The translations under genes were made by a program, and so were the position numbers. The notes below the pieces were generated by a model. It did not search any database, was not told the origin of the DNA, and saw only the letters and a list, made by a program, of their open reading frames with translations. A stretch of DNA of 19,730 bases from Firm-04 sp045628085 (GTDB taxonomy: Bacteria > Bacillota > Clostridia > Oscillospirales > Ruminococcaceae). The stretch spans positions 1 to 19,730 of the forward strand of contig JAZQOZ010000092.1 of NCBI GenBank assembly GCA_045628085.1, written 5' to 3'. Shown here piece by piece: positions 16,936 to 19,730 of this stretch; position 1 is the first letter of the stretch, and the number at the start of each line of letters is the position of its first letter.

Positions 16936-17697
16936 TTATTTTTTCTTGATTGAACACGCTTTGGCTATTTCATGTAGCTTTTTGACGCATTCTTCATGGG
17001 ACTCATTATAGATAATCGGATAATACTGCTTGGCTTTGGGATAATGAATCCAATAAAAGAAAGAAGGATCAGTCATTATGCTCTCATATAGATACTGATG
17101 CGATAATTCCCTTATATCTACCTCGCTGAGATTAAGAATGACTGTCGGCAGATTCCTATATTCCGAAGGTATGACGTTTTTATGCACCATTTTTGGTGGA
17201 ATAATGCGAAGTGCCAACTCGCTATTCTCAGCAGTATCTATGATTGCTTCCGGATAACCTTCATTTGACATTGACAGTTCCGGAGCTGTCAGTTCCCATA
17301 TGATTGGTTCTTTGATGATCGGTTTGCCTACATAATGATCGTAGTATGGCGAAACCGTTAATACCCTTGAAGCGACGTTAGATTTTGTGATTGGTATACC
17401 GTCTTTTGCAGCATCATAAACCAGACCGACCGTCGGTAGCAGCAATGTCCGTTTTTCAGACAGATACTCAAAGACGAGCTGATACAAGCCGGATATATTT
17501 ACTTTCTTTGCGTCACAGCCGGTCCCGTTATGCGCAAAGTGCCATCTCCTGATTTTACCCATTTTTGCGACAAGATCAGTATGGCACTCATAGCAAACAC
17601 AGCCGCATTTCAATCCTTGTTCGTCAGGCGTGAGATCGGCAATCGTGACTAACTCGCCGTTCTTTTTCCTTATGGCTATGATGTAGGTATCATCCAT
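16936..17697 (-). CDS. CoiA-like protein with N-terminal zinc-binding motif
   Basis: 253 residues; AAGGCGGTG before ATG 17697. The N-terminus has clustered Cys (CGCVCYEC, 31-38), KMGKIRRWHFAHNGTGCD (45-62) with H53, H56 and C61. This C..C...L..K.G..R..HFAH layout is that of CoiA-like/competence-associated proteins, where it precedes a nuclease-like domain. The remainder (ISGLYQLVFEYLSEKRTLLL, then PEAIIDTAENSELALRIIPP) is compatible with a degenerate PD-(D/E)XK fold, but I cannot place all catalytic residues. It is in one minus-strand unit with the small Cys-rich protein and the MmeI-like enzyme, so a role in DNA defence or DNA processing is likelier than transformation. Family assignment rests on the N-terminal motif. 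Confidence 0.7.
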   Translation of the reverse strand: MDDTYIIAIRKKNGELVTIADLTPDEQGLKCGCVCYECHTDLVAKMGKIRRWHFAHNGTGCDAKKVNISGLYQLVFEYLSEKRTLLLPTVGLVYDAAKDGIPITKSNVASRVLTVSPYYDHYVGKPIIKEPIIWELTAPELSMSNEGYPEAIIDTAENSELALRIIPPKMVHKNVIPSEYRNLPTVILNLSEVDIRELSHQYLYESIMTDPSFFYWIHYPKAKQYYPIIYNESHEECVKKLHEIAKACSIKKK

Positions 17698-17725
17698 GAA
17701 ATCACCGCCTTATCTGAGGATAGGC

Positions 17726-17851
17726 TTAATCGTCATCATCATCCGGATCGTCATATCCGCTGCATTCATCATTGTGCGGACACAGCTCACAGATGCATTC
17801 ATCGGAATAGTTGCCGGTTATCCAACAGAGTTCGTTCAATTCCTCGTACAT
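17726..17851 (-). CDS. 41-residue Cys-rich acidic protein
   Basis: Short minus-strand ORF with AAAGGAAA 9 bases before ATG 17851, starting four bases after the stop of the MmeI-like gene and ending 28 bases before the CoiA-like start. It encodes NELCWITGNYSDECICELCP followed by HNDEC and ends in a run of Asp (DDPDDDDD). Five Cys and one His could bind one zinc or an Fe-S centre. Close spacing to both neighbours supports it as a real gene. No family recognised. Confidence 0.6.
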   Translation of the reverse strand: MYEELNELCWITGNYSDECICELCPHNDECSGYDDPDDDDD

Positions 17852-17855
17852 ACGC

Positions 17856-19730
17856 TCATTTCCTTTCTTTACCGTTTTCCTGTTCAACGAGTTTTTGATA
17901 CATCTTCATCAGTTCCGCGACGCACTCGCTCTCGGAGTTTAGTTTGCCCCAAAAGCCATATGCTTCCATGACAGCTCGGTCATTTGCCTGATGTGCCTTG
18001 CGGAGATCAGCAGGCATAACTGTCTCGTCGTAGAGATCAGCGAGTGAACTGTCCGGATACATAGCACGAGCATCAAGAATCATCTGCGCGGTTTTCTCGA
18101 TTTTTGCTTTCTGTTCCGGCGTTGGGTTGCACCATGGGAAGTTGTTGTAAACAATTTCACTAGAATAACGATATCGCATTTCAAGCCTTCCAGCGACAGT
18201 TCGCATCCATGCCATGTGAATACTTGAAGTCAAAACTCCAAATAAATATAGATTAGCGTCCGGAACAATGGAGACACTATTTCCGGGAATGCAACTACTA
18301 TCTGCAAAACCAAATGGAATATAGTTCCTGCTTTCACCTGAATGCAAAGGAAGAACAATGAAGATTCCTTCTTTAAACTGTCTATTGGGGCGCATCAGAT
18401 GTGGAATATCTTTATACTTGTAAGCATCACCTGTTATTTTTTGTGAGGATCTCCATTTTTTGCATGAGATGACACGAGATTTGACAGCTTTCATGCTGTT
18501 CAATTGATTTGGTGTAATATCAACAAGCCATAAACACCATCGTGTCTTTCCATGAATATACTCTTTTGCCGTAATAAATTGCTTGATCCATTTCTTTGTT
18601 TCTGCATCTGATTTAATCATTTCTTCTTTTTCGGTATCATTCATCAACAGGTAACCATGATCTGTTGGCTGGAACCCTTTTGTTACACACGGAACATTAC
18701 TAATAGGGCGCGTTCTTTGCTCAATTAAAACATCTGGTGCATCTGTCAAATATGCATTTATGTTTGTCGCGGACGTTTTTTTGTTATTGCTAAATATATA
18801 TCGCTTTTTGTGGCTGTCATAAACACTAAACCCAATTATAATACAATATACATGAGCTTTAGAGTTTGCCTCACTATCCCATTGAAAAGGAAGATACGCG
18901 AATTCAATATGAACATTATTTCTGTATAAAGAACTCCATAGTGGGGAGACTTGCTGTCCTTGACAAATTGAATTGGATGATACGAATGCAACAACAATTT
19001 CAGTATCCTTGATATATAATGCTGCTTTTTTATACCAACAAGCGACGTAATCTAAGACACCACCTTCATCACCAAACAGAGTAGCACGATCTTTTTTTTG
19101 ATCTTCTGTCATGTAAGTTGATATTATATCGTCCTCGTTAGAGCTTTTACCTGAATTACTGACAAATGGCGGATTACCCATGATATAAGACAGTTTTTTC
19201 TTAGGAACTACACTCTCCCAATCAATCCGCAGTGCATTCCCTTCTTTAATATTTTCAAAGTCCCTTAACGGCAGAAACTCAAAGATGTAATCGGGTAATA
19301 ATTCTTGAGTCTTTTGCATCATCTGTAATTCAGCAATCCAAAGTGCAGTTTTTGCAACTGATACAGCAAAATCATTTATTTCTATGCCGTAGAATTGATG
19401 AATACTTACCTTAACAGGGCTAAGTTCAGTAGTCAACATGTGCTGACCTGCAATTAGATCCTGCTCAATAACAATCAATTCATTTTCTATCTTTCTTAAT
19501 GATAGGAATGATTCGGTAAGAAAGTTTCCGCTTCCACAAGCAGGATCCAGAAACGATAAAGAACTGAGCTTCGTATGGAAGTGTTCAAGCAATTTCATTC
19601 TGCTGATTCCGTCTTTACTTCGTTTGACATCTTTGATTTCTTCAAATTCTTTATTTAAGTCATCCAGAAACAACGGATCAATAACTTTGTGGATGTTCTC
19701 GATTGAGGTGTAGTGCATACCGCCGCTGCG
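17856..19730 (-). CDS. MmeI-like DNA methyltransferase / type IIG-IIL restriction enzyme, C-terminal part (5' end outside window)
   Basis: The frame is open to the right edge, reading RSGGMHYTSIENIHKVIDPL, which is an internal motif of MmeI-like enzymes, so the apparent ATG at 19718 is not the true start and the N-terminal nuclease and helical spacer should lie outside. Counting from that Met, motif I DPACGSGNF is at 58-66, GIEINDFAVSVAKTALWIAE at 111-130 and the catalytic NPPF at 182-185 (YIMGNPPFVSN). The target-recognition region follows (about 330-520, with KGFQPTDHGYLLM and the typical R-P...F..G motif LMRPNRQFKEGI), then the C-terminal NFPWCNPTPEQKAKIEKTAQ helix. In the family one polypeptide methylates adenine and cuts at a distance. 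It is the first gene of the minus-strand unit in view. Confidence 0.87.
   Translation of the reverse strand, partial: RSGGMHYTSIENIHKVIDPLFLDDLNKEFEEIKDVKRSKDGISRMKLLEHFHTKLSSLSFLDPACGSGNFLTESFLSLRKIENELIVIEQDLIAGQHMLTTELSPVKVSIHQFYGIEINDFAVSVAKTALWIAELQMMQKTQELLPDYIFEFLPLRDFENIKEGNALRIDWESVVPKKKLSYIMGNPPFVSNSGKSSNEDDIISTYMTEDQKKDRATLFGDEGGVLDYVACWYKKAALYIKDTEIVVAFVSSNSICQGQQVSPLWSSLYRNNVHIEFAYLPFQWDSEANSKAHVYCIIIGFSVYDSHKKRYIFSNNKKTSATNINAYLTDAPDVLIEQRTRPISNVPCVTKGFQPTDHGYLLMNDTEKEEMIKSDAETKKWIKQFITAKEYIHGKTRWCLWLVDITPNQLNSMKAVKSRVISCKKWRSSQKITGDAYKYKDIPHLMRPNRQFKEGIFIVLPLHSGESRNYIPFGFADSSCIPGNSVSIVPDANLYLFGVLTSSIHMAWMRTVAGRLEMRYRYSSEIVYNNFPWCNPTPEQKAKIEKTAQMILDARAMYPDSSLADLYDETVMPADLRKAHQANDRAVMEAYGFWGKLNSESECVAELMKMYQKLVEQENGKERK

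Overview
The window reads as part of a plasmid, or a plasmid-like conjugative or integrative element, from a gut-type Clostridia (Oscillospiraceae/Ruminococcus-like) host. The reasons are a replication-protein-like C-terminus next to parA and parB, many small accessory genes of kinds seen in Clostridia mobile elements (DUF4314, LPD28-like, DUF4942 methyltransferase), moderate GC, strong AGGAGG-type ribosome binding sites, and canonical TTGACA/TATAAT promoters. No rRNA, tRNA, CRISPR array, transposase or structural phage gene was seen.

Layout. (1) 1-5990, backbone: the C-terminal part of a probable replication protein, then one + strand operon of parA, an unusually long parB, a protein that appears to hold four ribbon-helix-helix modules, two unknown genes and an XRE-type regulator, ended by a terminator. 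(2) 5990-7280: a single membrane-anchored DUF4230-like gene with its own promoter, plus two small genes. (3) 7205-16910: an array of eight + strand transcription cassettes plus one extra unit, carrying about 17 small genes and one 619-residue adenine methyltransferase. (4) 16936-19730, minus strand and convergent: an MmeI-like restriction-modification gene running off the right edge, a 41-residue Cys-rich protein and a CoiA-like protein.

The striking part is the array. Each cassette repeats the same order: rho-independent terminator, GC-rich hairpin repeat, sometimes a perfect palindrome with arms GAGTCACAC/GTGTGACTC, a promoter whose 17-bp spacer always contains GCCTAT, a structured 5' leader, then one to four genes. 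The leader has a 5' hairpin A starting close to the predicted transcription start, a near-invariant single-stranded linker AGACAAATTCATT, and a GCCGG...CCGGC hairpin B directly before an RGAAAGG ribosome binding site. Hairpin A changes sequence between copies while keeping its pairing, and hairpin B shows compensatory changes, so this looks like a selected RNA element. I do not recognise it as a described family. parA carries the same promoter and leader, so partition and accessory genes seem to share one control system. Candidate controllers encoded here are ParB, the XRE protein and the four-module RHH protein.

Two cassette junctions also carry a minus-strand consensus promoter placed so that it would make a roughly 75-nt RNA ending in the bidirectional terminator of the upstream gene. 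Both predicted RNAs contain CU-rich segments able to pair with Shine-Dalgarno sequences.

Coordinates of promoters and hairpins were read by eye. Functions of most small genes are unknown, and family names come from remembered motif patterns, not from searches.
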